Assembly (NCBI GenBank): GCA_009760855.2
Contig: WPIO01000134.1
Coordinates: forward strand, 504,501-568,500
Length of the DNA: 64,000 nt
Direction: 5' to 3'
From: Cristatella mucedo
Taxonomy: Eukaryota > Bryozoa > Phylactolaemata > Cristatellidae
A model generated the notes under the pieces. The model worked only from the letters and a program-made list of their open reading frames with translations, was not told the DNA's origin and did no database searches. The stretch's first letter is position 1; every line of letters starts with the position of its first letter. Shown piece by piece: positions 46,869 through 58,028 of this stretch. A program made the position numbers and the translations under genes.

Positions 46869-47266
46869 TCTCCGGAGCTTTTCTTTGTACGATGCCTTAA
46901 TACTCTGTGGCATCTTTAACACGACAGACCATCAAACTTGTGTACTAGTTTGCAGAAAACTCTCGGACCTCATAAGTTCCTGAAATCCATGAACTCCATC
47001 ACTGCTCAGTGCGACCAGGCAAGGAAATATGGCTACATATGGCAATCTCGAAGCCATTAGCTTAACCACAGGCCTTCACTGCTGGCTTCGGGCATCTCCC
47101 TTATTCCTTGGCTTAGCTGAGGTGTTAATTGTAAATTGTAATCTTTTGTGGACAGCACACGGTCTGCTAAGTGGTTGAAATAGCCTACCTTGCTGCTAGC
47201 AGTATATATGCATATGCCGTCACAGTTGCTATGAAGATTGTAGTAGCCATTCAGAGACTTATATTG

Positions 47267-47274
47267 CATTAGGG
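47267..47274. repeat. Target-site duplication, left, hAT 1
   Basis: CATTAGGG directly before the terminal repeat; identical to 49974-49981. Confidence 0.92.
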
Positions 47275-49973
47275 CAGGGGTGTCCAACCTTTTTGCGTTG
47301 GGGGGCCACATTTCAAAAATTTAAAAGGTCCGGGGGCCACATGTAAATTGGCGTAGTTGACGCATCAGAAAATAAGATCGTAACTTAGTATGATTATTAC
47401 TATTATACTTAATAAATAAACCGCAATACAATAGTATGTTTTAGCATAATTATAATTAAAAATAATAAATAATAAAATGTAATCATGTGTCCTGGAAAAT
47501 AATTCGATAGATATTATGGCCAATCTTTTACTTTTGGATTTTTATTTTAATAACGTGAAGACAGAAACTTATAAAACTTACAAAATTACATGACAAGGAC
47601 TCACATAATATTAATGTCTTCGGATTAATTAAATGCCACAGGTATTCAATGTCTTCTGCACTGCAGGCATCAATGAGATATTTGGCATTGTTTCTGTTTG
47701 CATAAAAAGTCGACATCTGCTGCAACAGTGGATGTGGCAATTCTAAGGATTCCTGATAAATATTCATCTGTGAGAACGGATCGAGTCTTTGTTTTCACAT
47801 TTTTCAGTCTGGAAAAAAGCTGTTCACAGCAATATGTGCTGCCAAAAAGTGCAATATACCTGCGAGCATGTTTGGCTAGGTTAGGAAAAGACTCTGATGA
47901 AACATACTGCTTGTAAAAGGTAACAAGGTCATGCTGATCATAAGCAGTTTTTAAATTGCTGTCATTATGAATGTCGATTAGTTCGAGTTGAAATTCATCA
48001 GGTGCATCAGAGGGATCGATATTAAATGGATTACTAATCATGTTCATGTCATCCGCATGTTGTTGGAAATCCTGAAACCTCTCTTGGAATTCATCAACTA
48101 CCTAAGTTTGCTAACAAGAGTGGAGTACTTCATATGAGCCAGCGTTTCAGGCGATCTTGTTGCTAGTGTTGTGAAATGTAACAGTTTCTTCTGATCTAAG
48201 TGTTTCCGGAAAAGTTTCGGCTTTTGCACAAACGCGACAACACACTCATACATTTTATGGACCAGTTGATCCTTACCTTGGAGTTTGACATTAAGATCTG
48301 CAAGATGTTTGGTTAGGTCCACCAAAAAAGCCAAGTCATTCAACCACTGCTGGTCATCGAGGAAGCCAACATCTTTTCCCTTTTCTGTCATAAATGTTTT
48401 TATTTCGTCCCGAAGTGACCAAAACTTGGCTAACGTGTTTGCCCTACTTAGCCAACGGACTTGGCAGAAATAAATGATCTGATGATCTGATCCCAATTCT
48501 TCAAGGAAAGCCTGAAATTGTCTGTGGTTTAGCGAACGAGACCATATCACATTGACTGTTGAAACTACATTGTCCATTACATGTTGCATGCTCAAGACCT
48601 TTGCACATAGCTGTTCTTGGTGGATGATGCAGTTATGACTTGACAATTTTGTGAGGTACTAATTTTACCATTAAATATACAAATCCATTGTGTCTACCTG
48701 TCATTGAAGGGGCTCCGTCTGTGGTTAAACCGATCAATTTAGTTTCAGGAAGATTAAATTTTGTGAGGACCCTCTTGACCTGATCCAAAATATTCCTCCC
48801 CGTTGTAGTGCCTTTCATTGAACATATATCCAACAGTTCTTCGATAATGACAGACTTTCCTGTTATTCCGCGTGCAAACACCGACAGTTGAGCCGTATCG
48901 CTATTGTCCGTGCTTTCGTCGAGCGCAAGAGAATAAAATTCGCATTCAGTAAGTAAGTCTTTTAGTGAGACTTTTTTCTATGTTGGATGCGAGCTCGTCA
49001 ACTCTTCTCGAAACCGTTTGATGAGAAAGACTGACTTTCTCTACTTCTGACTTCTTTTCTGGACAGACCACACCAGTAAACAGCCTGAGGCATTCCTTAA
49101 CAAATTCACCATCGGAAAATGCTTTCCCCGCTTAGCTATAGCTTCAGCTTTTAAAAGCTTACTTTGGTTGAAGCCTCAGACTGCTGTAAACAATGACTGC
49201 ATCCGATGACGCTCTGTTTCAACGAGTTCACGCGATTAATTCGAAGTTGACCAGTCAGGCTGTTGTACCTGTCGCCATGCTTTGTTGAAAAATGTCGCTT
49301 AACATTGTACTCCTTTGCAACGGCAATTGTTTCCTGGCATATTTGGCACATTATCCTACCAAAGCGTTCCATTACAAAATAGTCTACAGTCCAAGATGCT
49401 TTGAAAAGTCTTCCTTCTGCATCAATTTTTCGTTTTTTTGCTAGTATTCACATTCGCCGCCACTTTTCTCTGTGAAATAAAAAACAGATCAGTTACGAAT
49501 TGATTAATTTATATTTTATCACAGCAATATCTTAGTATTAGTAAGTAAGTTGAACAATACGCGTTTTTTGAAAAACCTACCTGACTGATTCCAGTTCGTG
49601 CAGCAGCAGCTGAGAAACGGCTCTTTTTTTCTATCCACAGTGTGAAACAGTTAATTCCGCTTGCGGAAGCGTTATAAATGTGATCGTAATGGCGCCGCTG
49701 TAGCACAAATATATTACCCCTTCACGCCAAAATGTTCACATGAAGGCTAGCAAAATAAATCGATTTTTTTACCTTCACACGAAAATAGCCATTCGGACAC
49801 CTTCACGCTTCACGTACGCGTGTACATCGCAGCGCCTTATATCGCCGTTTGTAATGATTAAAAATTAACGAAAAACATGGAGTGACAAATATTTTTGGGA
49901 TAACGTTGCAGGCCGCATAGAAGACCTCGGCAGGCCGGGTTGTGGCCCGCGGGCCACGTGTTGGACACCCCTG
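47275..49973 (-). mobile_element. hAT DNA transposon 1, full-length ends, 8-bp target duplication
   Basis: The element is 2.7 kb with terminal inverted repeats starting CAGGGGTGTCCAAC at both ends (14 bp identical). It is flanked by a perfect 8-bp direct repeat CATTAGGG (47267-47274 and 49974-49981), the hAT hallmark. Transposase remnants run on the minus strand. The sub-terminal GGGCCAC/GTGGCCCGCGGGCC motif is typical of this hAT group (BED-finger, GTF2IRD2/ZBED/EPM2AIP1-like transposases). Confidence 0.93.
47670..49436 (-). pseudogene. hAT transposase (BED-finger type), frameshifted
   Basis: In order on the minus strand: a BED-like N-terminus (KRKIDAEGRLFKASWTVDYF, MCQICQETIAVAKEYNVKRHF...KH), the catalytic-core start (FYSLALDESTDNSDTAQLSV), LIGLTTDGAPSMTGRHNGF, CIIHQEQLCAK, VRWLSRANTLAKFW, NVKLQGKDQLVHKMY and the C-terminal hAT dimerisation segment (FGSTYCCEQLFSRLKNVKT). 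The reading frame is interrupted: shifts near 48970 in a poly-A run, 48640 and 48070, and no start ATG in frame. It is recently decayed. Confidence 0.85.
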
Positions 49974-49981
49974 CATTAGGG
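49974..49981. repeat. Target-site duplication, right, hAT 1
   Basis: CATTAGGG directly after the terminal repeat; identical to 47267-47274. Confidence 0.92.
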
Positions 49982-50334
49982 CATCGGGATATAATATAAA
50001 TGTATTAGCCAAATCTAGGCTTTAGAAGTACAATGGCGACATTGTATGAGAATGCGGTCTCATGTTCGATTGATGGCCTAAACCTCTTTGTACTTATCAT
50101 GTATAGCATGACGGTTAATACTACTAACACAGATTTATGTTCATAATTGTAATCCACAGACGCTGCCAAGTTCCTAATCTTCCGTGTTTCGTTGACTGTT
50201 AGTTTTTAATGCGGATACTGACTACAAAAGTAAAAGTGCCGGATAACTGCTTATGTTTGCAAGAGTATGGCTAGTAGTGTTAATTGTTTTTGTTCGCATA
50301 TCTGTATCCACAAGCCGCCATGTGACTCAATACA

Positions 50335-50480
50335 CTTGGACCTTGTGTCCAAGGCCAGGATTAAGGTGTTTGCTCTTCACGACTCAGGTCGTAGGTTCGA
50401 GTCCTTCAGCAGATAATTCTTTATTGTCCGCTGCAAGCAGAGTGATAGCTGCCAAAGCTCTTGTGCTGTTTGATAGTGTT
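50335..50480 (+). mobile_element. tRNA-derived SINE
   Basis: Best B box in the window (AGGTTCGAGTCC) preceded by a CACGACTCAGGTCGT arm-like block and GGATTAAGGTGTTTGCTCTT. Body CCGCTGCAAGCAGAGTGATAGC is shared with the other copies. Just upstream of JOSD. Confidence 0.65.
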
Positions 50481-50612
50481 TGATCATCTAACCTTTAATT
50501 TTACTTTATGTACGGACCACCGAGCCAGTGCTCTGCTGCATTGTTTGGGTGTACTTGCATCTCTCTTTGGTGCCGTCCTACGGCATAGTCCTATAACATA
50601 TTGCAGGCGCTA

Positions 50613-50682
50613 CTAAATAACTGGCTTGCTACTAAGCTGCTAAATATCTGGCTTGCTACTAAGCTACTAAATAGTTGGCTTG
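50613..50682. repeat. About 27-bp tandem repeat, 2.6 copies
   Basis: CTAAATA(A/T)CTGGCTTGCTACTAAG-type unit twice, then CTAAATAGTTGGCTTG. Lies about 170 nt upstream of the JOSD start codon. Confidence 0.88.
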
Positions 50683-50851
50683 TGCTTGACATTTAATGGC
50701 ATGACCTCTGCAATGGGCGTGGCTTCTCTTTTTGCAGATTGTGCTGCTGATCCACTTGTCTGGCCAAGTATAGTCAGTACAGCCTGCTTGTATAGCGGCA
50801 AGCTGCAGCACGCTGGCTTTTGATCAGATTGAGATGAGCAATCGTTGAACG

Positions 50852-50973
50852 ATGAGTGGAGACATTTATCACGAGAAACAGACTAAGCAGCTTTGTGCAA
50901 TCCATGCCCTCAACAACCTTTTTCAAGATAAGAATGCTTTTTCGAAGGCAGATCTGGATGGAATATCGACCAG
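50852..50973 (+). CDS. JOSD: JOSD exon 1
   Basis: Begins with the ATG and includes the catalytic Cys region [13 protein letters not shown]. Donor CCAG/GTACTT. Another ATG 18 nt upstream is in frame but is followed by a TGA, which rules it out. Confidence 0.93.
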
Positions 50974-51631
50974 GTACTTATCAATAGATTGCTATCTTTA
51001 AATGAAAACGCTCTTGCTGTCGACATCGATTTGCTAAGCAAAGAAATACTTGTCGATATTGTGATGGCTGGCAGTCGAGCTGAACGAGTAACAGTTTTAT
51101 TTACCGTGGAATGCAGCGTGTTCAGGGCTTTGTGGACTTGATTGGTAGAGATTCTTGTGCTCATACCCAAGATATGCTAATCGTAGCCTGTCTGTTTGAC
51201 ATGTATAAGCCTGGGCATTAACTCCTTGGCAGTTGTTTTACACTCGACAAAGCATGTGAGATTTTCGAGTAGCCGGTTCGTGTAGCAGAGTTAGTCCCTC
51301 TCCCCTAGCTATTCTAATGCAATGTTTCACAGCACTAGTATTTGGCAGCTGGCAATGGCAAGCATTCGTTTGGCATGGTGCTACACAGCCACTGTTTTGC
51401 ATAAGGTGACATTCTAACTGAGGGAGAAACAGGATCGTTGAGTGGGTAGGCTCAGTGTAGCATCTCCCTTGAGCAGGATCTCACCACCTTCAACTAGTGT
51501 GCACAGCAAGAGTTGTAAATTGAGAGTAATCAAAGAAGCTCTTGTCTATGGTTTGTACCATGGCAAAAGCAGTGAGATAAATAAGCAAAAGAGAGGAGAA
51601 AGCAATAGAAAGAGAGACAAGGAGAGGGAGG

Positions 51632-51720
<89 letters not shown>

Positions 51721-54700
51721 GCATGCTTGGACGGGTTAAAAAACACAACCAAAGAGGCGTGAGCATGTGAAAGTACTATCAACTAAAGAGTGCTTAGTGA
51801 CAAATAAGATTTTTTCTAATATGGCTATGCAGTTTATATTATTAGATTATAGCAGACATGGGCAAACTACGGCCCGCGGGCTATATAAGGCCCCTTGGGC
51901 TTTTTAATCCGGCCCGCCGAACTCGTCCACGTTATATTATATTATTAAATTTTATTATAAAGACACCTCAATCATTTTACCTAGCTGTAATTCCCATCTT
52001 TCCCCAGCAGATGGCGAACCCCGAAGACATTGACCCTTGACTGTGATGCATTACGGTTTCTCTCTACTTCATTTTGTCGCTTTGTACTTTCAGCCCTTCA
52101 GTAAAAATGAGCGGACCGAAGAAAAGAAAAGTATACCGTGAGTTCCGAGTGTTCAATAAAGAGTGGACAACAAAATATGTTTTCACCGAAGTGTGATCAA
52201 CAGCTGTAAGTCTGATATGTCAAGAAACTGTAGCAGTTTTTAAAGAATACAATATCAACCGTCATTTTGCCACAAAACATGCTAATTGCGCCAGGCAACA
52301 GTCTCCACAAGAACTGGCGGCTGCAGCTCGGAGATTGATGGCTAATTTACAGACTCAGGAAAACCTTTTTCACGGACAAACTGCGATTTAAGAGTGAAGT
52401 ACTAATGCAAATTTTTTGCTGGCATTCAAATTAGCAAAGGCCAGTAAGCCTTTCTCCGAAGGCGAATTTTTAAAAGAATGCATGGTTGAGACAGCAGTTC
52501 TCTTGTGTCCGGAGAGTAAAGGCAAATTTGAAAAAATCAGTTTATCATGCAGAACTGTGACTCGTCGTGTGGAATTGATTGACGAAGATATAGCCAGCAA
52601 ATTAAACAAAAAGGCAGAGTCCTTTAAGTTTTAATCACTAGCACTGGATGGAAGTAACGACTTAAAAGACACTGCTCAGCTCCTAATTTTTATCCGAGGG
52701 ATTAGCGACAGTTTTGAGATCACAGAGGAATTTTTGACCATGGAGTCCATGAAATGAAAAACGAGGGGAGAGGACTTGTATAACCAGGTGTCTGCTTTCA
52801 TCGAGAGAATGAAGCTACCTTGGAGTAAACTTGCCAATGTCACTATGGACGGATTGCCAAATTTAACTGGGGAAAATATTGGGCTGCTAAAAAGACTGCA
52901 GGAAAAAGTAAAAGAGGAAAATCCTGATCAGGATGTTATTTTCTTTCACTGCATCTTTCATCAGGAAGTTCTGTGTAAGTTTATATTGCAGCTAAATCAT
53001 GTTGTGAATCCAGTCGTGAAACTTGATAGCTTTATACGAGCAAGGGGACTTCAGCATCGTCAGTTTATTTCGCTCCTGGAAGAAACCTATGCAGATCACC
53101 AGGACTAACTTCACCACTCTCGTGTGCGCTGGCTAAGTTTGGGCAAAGTCTTTCAAAGAGTGTGGGAGCTGAAGGAGGAGATCACTGCATTTTTGGAGTT
53201 AGTGGGGAGATCCGACGAATTTCCCGAGCTAAGTGACAACTGGCTTTGTGACTTTGCGTTTGCTGTGGACACACTTTCGCACATGAATGAGCTGAACACC
53301 AAGCTACAGGGGAAAGATCAATTTGTGCACGACATGTACATAAATGTTAGGGCCTTCAAATCCAAGCTGACTCTTTTCTCCAGACAAATTTCAAACAAAT
53401 CTCACTTTCCCCACACTAACCATGCAGAAAGAGGTGACCCGAAACGCGCAGAAATACAGCAAATCATTGGATGACCTGCACGGAGAATTCTGCCGTCGTT
53501 CCTGTGACTTTGAAAAAATTGAAAAGTCACTTCAGCTGGTGTCCTGTCCCTTTGTCACAAGACCCTCAAACAGCACCACAGGAGCTGCATTTGGAACTGA
53601 TAGACCTTCAGTCTGACTCTGCATTGAAGGAGAAGTTCAACTCTCCTAAACTGAACGACTTGTATGCTTCACTTAACGAAGCCACGTTTCCAAACCTCCG
53701 GAGGATGGCACAGACGATGCTGACGTTGTATGGCTCAACCTATGTGTGTGAGTAGACATTCAGTGTCTTGAACATCAACAAAGCCCGTCACAGATCCAAG
53801 TTAACTGACCAACACCTCGGATCTATCTTGAGAATTGCCACGACAAATATAACGCCAGACACGTATGAACTCGCAAAAAAGAAGACCAACAACACTGTTC
53901 CCACTGAAACTGAATGGGAGTTTATTACTATGCTATTAAATTAATAAATTTGTAAAACCATGTTTACAATAAAATGTAATGTAATGTATCTCCGTCAGTA
54001 ACTCCACAAAGTCATAAAGACCATGTGGGTGTTACGCAGGAGAGTTTTATATAGCGCACTCACAGCCTAAGCGGCTTTCGGTACGCATTCGGTAGCCAAC
54101 AGACTTCGTCTCACGAAACAAAGAGAAAGTGGGAAGCATAGCAGAGTTAGGAGAGCAGTTGAGGTAGTGAGTAGCATAGAAGTAGCAGTTCAGGACCGCT
54201 GAAAAAGATGTGCCATAGTCGGCAGTTGGAGAGTAGATGTCGTTGCGTAAGAATTGTGGAAGCGAGTTCCACAGTCTAGGACCTGCAGAGCTAAAGCTTC
54301 TGTCGCCAACTGTCTTTAAGCGGAGGAATGGGACAGCTAATTTATTGTCCACACAGGACCTCAGGGCACGTACAGGCTGAAACTGATGCAGCAGTTCAGC
54401 TAGGTAACTAAGCACAATGGTGTTTTGCTGCCTGTTAAAGGCCAAATCTTTTCATGTAATGGTTTTTACATTTAATTAATATTAGTTCACACAAACACAC
54501 CATTCTCCTATCCTGGCCTGGCCCCTCTGTCAAATTTTAGAAATCATTGTGGCCCGCGAGTTAAAAAGTTTGCCCACCCCTGGATTATAGTAATGCGGTA
54601 GTGGTTCCTGGGAGCTATTATTAGAGATGGTGGTAGCATCAGTGGCAGCTATTGAGACGGCACAGAAACTATTGATGCTGTGACTTTTCCAGTTGTTTCT

Positions 54701-57613
54701 ACCGTTCTGACTCTGTCGCAATGTGATTAGCTAATAGTTCCTGGTGATTGAAGCTGGACGGTGTTACTAACGGCAGAATCAGTTTTTGGTAGTTCTTTGA
54801 GAGACTGATTGCTGAGTGCAGTACAGGCAGTCGTGGCCTTGCCCTTAGCTAGTCCGTTAATGGGCCAGTCCTGTCGTTGATTACTTCCAGTTTAAAAGAC
54901 AAAACCTTTTGCTTTCAGGCTATTGGTTCGGGAGATGCATAACTCTCACTGGTCTGCCTGCAGCAAGAGTTTTTTCGCCCTGGATGAAGAGTGATTTGCA
55001 ATTCAAAGCATTCAGCCGATACTGCTGATCATGCATATTAATAGTCTTTTAAGGGGCTTTTACAAGAGCAATAGAGGGTGCATGCATGTAAATGTATTAT
55101 TAGTTGGCCTCGTGAGTGTGCTTTCATCACCTTGGTCAAACCATCGGTCATCCTTGGTCAAACCATCGTATAATAATCTTGAAGTTGTTGGCCACAGCCT
55201 GTAGGTATAGAGTTTTCTGTATGAGCTCCTGTCAGCTCCTGTTGATCGTTGCATTGCAATATTGCACTGAATTCTCTCAAAACATACAAACATACACATA
55301 AACTATATACCTATCTATTTATTTATTTATCTATCTGTTCTCTCTCTCTCTCTCACTCACTCTCTCTGTCTCTCGGTTTGTCTCTGTGCTAGTAGGACTT
55401 TTTTGTGTTATGCTACATTTTTTGCTTCTTCTCCAGCACAGTGAGCTACTTGATGAAATTGGTGCTGTTTGTTAACGAATCGATATCGGTCAACTTATTC
55501 TGCTGTAAATGTATCTGCTGTTGAGACAAGCAGACACTTTAAAGCTGGGACTGCAGGCATTTCCTTCTAGCAAGCGTAGTGGGATATTTCGTAGGACTTC
55601 TGTGAATTTCAGCATGCTCTATCGATGATTAGACTTAGTCTTCCCCCTCGATCTTTGCTGTGATTGATAGCTAGACGTCTTTGATCGCCTGCTGACAATA
55701 TGCCGGGTTTAATTGACCTGACGACATTGAAAAAGAAGCTAAAAATAATTTAAATAATAAAAACAATTTTTCTCACAACACTTACTCCGACCGTCTGAAC
55801 TACTCTAGTGTCCGTAAAGTTCCTAGAAATATTTAGTACTCTTAGGGTGCTATACAAATGTGTTTGCCTTTGTTATTATAATTATTGTTCTTCTTTTATA
55901 GCCTTGCGCCTGGTGCATTCATAAATCCTCATCGAAGTTTTTTGGGACTTGGGAACTACGATGTCAACGTCCTCATGACAGCTTTACAATCTAAAGGTTT
56001 TGCTGCCGTATGGTTTGACAAGAGGAGGTTAGTAGTAAGTTTGCGAGTGAGGCTATACCGTCATTTCCTTTTTCGTATTTTTGGGCAAAGATAGTAATTT
56101 TGTATGCAAACTACAGGGGCTGTCATGAATATGTGATGTAGTAGCTTGCACATAGTGGACATATTAATATGTTGCTCTTTGGCCCAAATCCGAAAGTGTG
56201 GAAAGAATGTGCTCAAATTGCCATCACTAGCTTGCTGAATGAGTGAGTTGAGTGTGTGTATGTGTGTTTTGTGTGTGCGCGCGCGTTTGTGTGTGTGCGC
56301 GTTTGTGTGTGCGTGCGTGTGCACACGTGTAATGTAATGTAATGTATCTCCGTCAGTAACTCCACAAAGTCATAAAGACCATGTGGGTGTTATGCAGGAG
56401 AGTTTTGTATAGCGCACTCACAGCCTAAGCGGCTTTCGGTACGCATTCGGTAGCCAACAGACTTCGTCTCACGCAACAAAGAGAAAGTGGGGAGCATAGC
56501 AGAGTCAGGAGAGCAGTTGAGGTAGTGAGTAGCATAGCAGTAGCAGTTCAGGACCGCTGAAAAAGATGAGCCATAGTCAGCAGTAGGGGAGTAGTTGTCG
56601 TTGCGTAAGAAGTATGTGCGCGTATAAATACCGGAGCTTGACAATGTGCTCCATGATTGCCTAAGCCTTCATGCCGCTCTGCCTGCGCTCTGTTCTACTT
56701 ACGTACATCCAGCAGACGGATCTGCAATGCAAGCAGGATAGTGAGCCGCTGTAGCCTCTGGCTAACAAGCACAGGTCAATCGTTTTTTAGTACGACTAGG
56801 ATTGGCCAATCTAACGATACAGCCACTGGTTCAGCCCCCTTCTCGGCACTGCTATGAAGTGGTGTCCTTCGTGTGAGTACAGCTGACAGTGGTCCATGCC
56901 TCCCAGGGGTTCTCTCAACTCAAGATGTTGATTATGATGATGTTGATCATCATGCCTCAGACATCGGTGCGTTTTTTCCGGTACATGTCACCTTGCTCTT
57001 GCTGTTTGCTGTGTGGGCACAGACGTGGCTCCCAGATCCAAACTTGCTTTATCTTCTCCGTCGATCCGGTGCATGATCCGGTGATGAAAGATCGGCATGC
57101 GATGTGAAGAAGTCTCAGTATGAATAAGTGCACTTCGACTGCCCCAACCAACTGTTGTATGCATAACCAGTGTGATCAATAGAGGCTGAATAAAATGCAT
57201 GTATTAAATTTGTGTACAGTACATATATATTGGGCCCTCTCAATTTTACGAGATCGTGGCCGCTCCACATGCCTGGACTGCTGTGTATTGTTGAGCTTAA
57301 CCTTGCCGTCTCGTGCAGGTCCGTGGCAGGCATTGCCTTTGACCAAGTTCTTGGATTCATACTCAACATTCCTCTAGACGTGAAGTTCGGAACTCTACGT
57401 ATGCCTGTGCAGCGTAAGCATTGGATTGCTGTCAGGAAAATTGGCCTGCTTTATTATAACCTGGATTCGAAGCTCGAGTCGCCTGAAGTTGTTGCCCGAA
57501 GTGTCGACGACTTTCTTGTTTACCTCAGCAAACAACTGTCTGTCCCTGCCGTGGAGATGTTGCTTGTTGTCAGCCAGAGTGTGCTCGACAGTGGCTCGTG
57601 GCAGCAACGGTAG
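50852..57613 (+). CDS. JOSD: Josephin-domain deubiquitinase (JOSD1/JOSD2-like), complete
   Basis: Three exons, 50852-50973, 55902-56027 and 57319-57613, give a 180-residue protein close to the usual JOSD length (about 188-202). Josephin proteases cleave ubiquitin chains. The nucleophile is Cys15 in [11 protein letters not shown]; His117 lies in RKHWIAVR and Asn130/Asp132 in YYNLDSK. The signature [18 protein letters not shown] follows, then AVWFDKRR. Splice phases agree: AG+C gives Ser41 and AG+G gives Arg83. The ATG at 50852 starts a family-like N-terminus (YHEKQ). There is no ataxin-3-type polyQ or UIM tail, so it is JOSD rather than ATXN3. Which of JOSD1 or JOSD2 it is orthologous to cannot be told. 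Intron 1 (4.9 kb) holds a hAT transposon. Confidence 0.95.
51620..51717. repeat. (AG)n microsatellite
   Basis: About 40 perfect AG units after a GGGAGGGAGGG start, in JOSD intron 1. Confidence 0.97.
51845..51852. repeat. Target-site duplication, left, hAT 2
   Basis: GATTATAG, identical to 54583-54590. Confidence 0.92.
52107..53944 (+). pseudogene. hAT transposase (GTF2IRD2/ZBED-like), several stops
   Basis: Starts [13 protein letters not shown] and proceeds through a BED-like cysteine/histidine region ([19 protein letters not shown]), [80 protein letters not shown], and a C-terminal dimerisation segment ([10 protein letters not shown]...[15 protein letters not shown]). In-frame stops occur near 52193, 52389, 52632, 52755, 53105 and 53752, with frameshifts near 53440. 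It cannot encode a functional transposase. Confidence 0.85.
53973..54405 (-). mobile_element. LINE family B 3' fragment nested in hAT 2
   Basis: Minus-strand copy of the C-terminal reverse-transcriptase ORF end ([56 protein letters not shown]) ending in an (ATGTA)n-type tail (ACATT repeats on its own strand). It is closely similar to 46096-46775 and 56330-56605. Its 5' end is cut at about 54405, where hAT sequence resumes. Confidence 0.85.
54583..54590. repeat. Target-site duplication, right, hAT 2
   Basis: GATTATAG, identical to 51845-51852. Confidence 0.92.
55338..55380. repeat. (CT)n microsatellite, short
   Basis: TCTCTCTCTCTCTCACTCACTCTC block in JOSD intron 1. Confidence 0.85.
55690..55892 (+). 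mobile_element. LINE family A tail, decayed
   Basis: TTGACCTGACGACATTGAAA, AAGTTCCTAGAAATATTTAG (hairpin remnant) and TTATTATAATTATT tail, ending only 10 nt before JOSD exon 2, so LINE sequence may form the polypyrimidine tract used by that acceptor. Confidence 0.7.
55902..56027 (+). CDS. JOSD: JOSD exon 2
   Basis: Acceptor TTCTTTTATAG and donor GGAG/GTTAGT. Encodes [18 protein letters not shown] to AVWFDKR, the most conserved Josephin stretch. Two bases are carried in from exon 1 and two carried out. Confidence 0.93.
56245..56330. repeat. (TG/CG)n microsatellite, imperfect
   Basis: TGTGTG with GCGCGC interruptions, directly abutting the tail of the LINE family B fragment in JOSD intron 2. 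Confidence 0.9.
56330..56605 (-). mobile_element. LINE family B 3' fragment
   Basis: Minus-strand tail starting at the (ATGTA)n run, nearly identical to the 3' 270 nt of the copy at 53973-54405 ([20 protein letters not shown]-coding segment). It lies in JOSD intron 2. Confidence 0.85.
57319..57613 (+). CDS. JOSD: JOSD exon 3 and stop
   Basis: Acceptor CTCGTGCAG. Contains the catalytic His (KHWIAVR) and YYNLDSK, then the C-terminal LLVVSQ...GSWQQR before TAG at 57611. The C-terminus matches the family's LLVV...SW ending. Confidence 0.93.
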
Positions 57614-58022
57614 ACTGTGGCAAGACCACGTGACCTATGACTGTCCATCTACATTTGCCGTGTCTAGTGTTTTTTTCTATTTCTTGGTGCTGCGTTCCTT
57701 CCAACCGAATGTAAGTGCACATAGCTCCATGCAGCCATTTTAGCTGCTGCCTGCACTAGACAGCAAATATGCCGAGGTCGTCACAACGATTTTGAGAACG
57801 GCTGTTGGTGAATCAGCACAGCTTTTATGGTATAAGCTCAGACTGTATTGTCACTTATCTGTCCGCTGAAGTATGTTAGCAGCATAGAGCTGCTCTTGTT
57901 TTTTTATGAATAATGGTCTAATCAAACCATATACATTGTGTGCACCATAACATTTCGACGTTTAGCTTGTACAATGTGGATGCTATAGTTCAAGTCATTA
58001 ATTTGTATGTATTGGCAAGTGC

Positions 58023-58028
58023 AATAAA
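58023..58028 (+). promoter_or_regulatory. Possible polyadenylation signal for JOSD
   Basis: AATAAA about 410 nt downstream of the JOSD stop, followed within 30 nt by a T/G-rich stretch. It is the first good AATAAA after the stop on this strand. Confidence 0.5.

Larger units (their letters stand above)
49982..50851. other. Intergenic, JOSD upstream region
   Basis: Holds the SINE at 50335-50480 and the 27-bp tandem repeat at 50613-50682. No TATA-type core promoter was identified with confidence before the ATG at 50852. Confidence 0.4.
51853..54582 (+). mobile_element. hAT DNA transposon 2 in JOSD intron 1, 8-bp target duplication
   Basis: Starts CAGACATGGGCAAACT and ends with the inverse of CAGGGGTGGGCAAACT. 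Both ends carry GGCCCGCGGG-type sub-terminal motifs. A perfect 8-bp duplication GATTATAG flanks it (51845-51852 and 54583-54590). The transposase remnant is on the plus strand. A LINE fragment is nested at 53973-54405. The terminal repeats differ from element 1, so it is a related but distinct subfamily. Confidence 0.93.
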
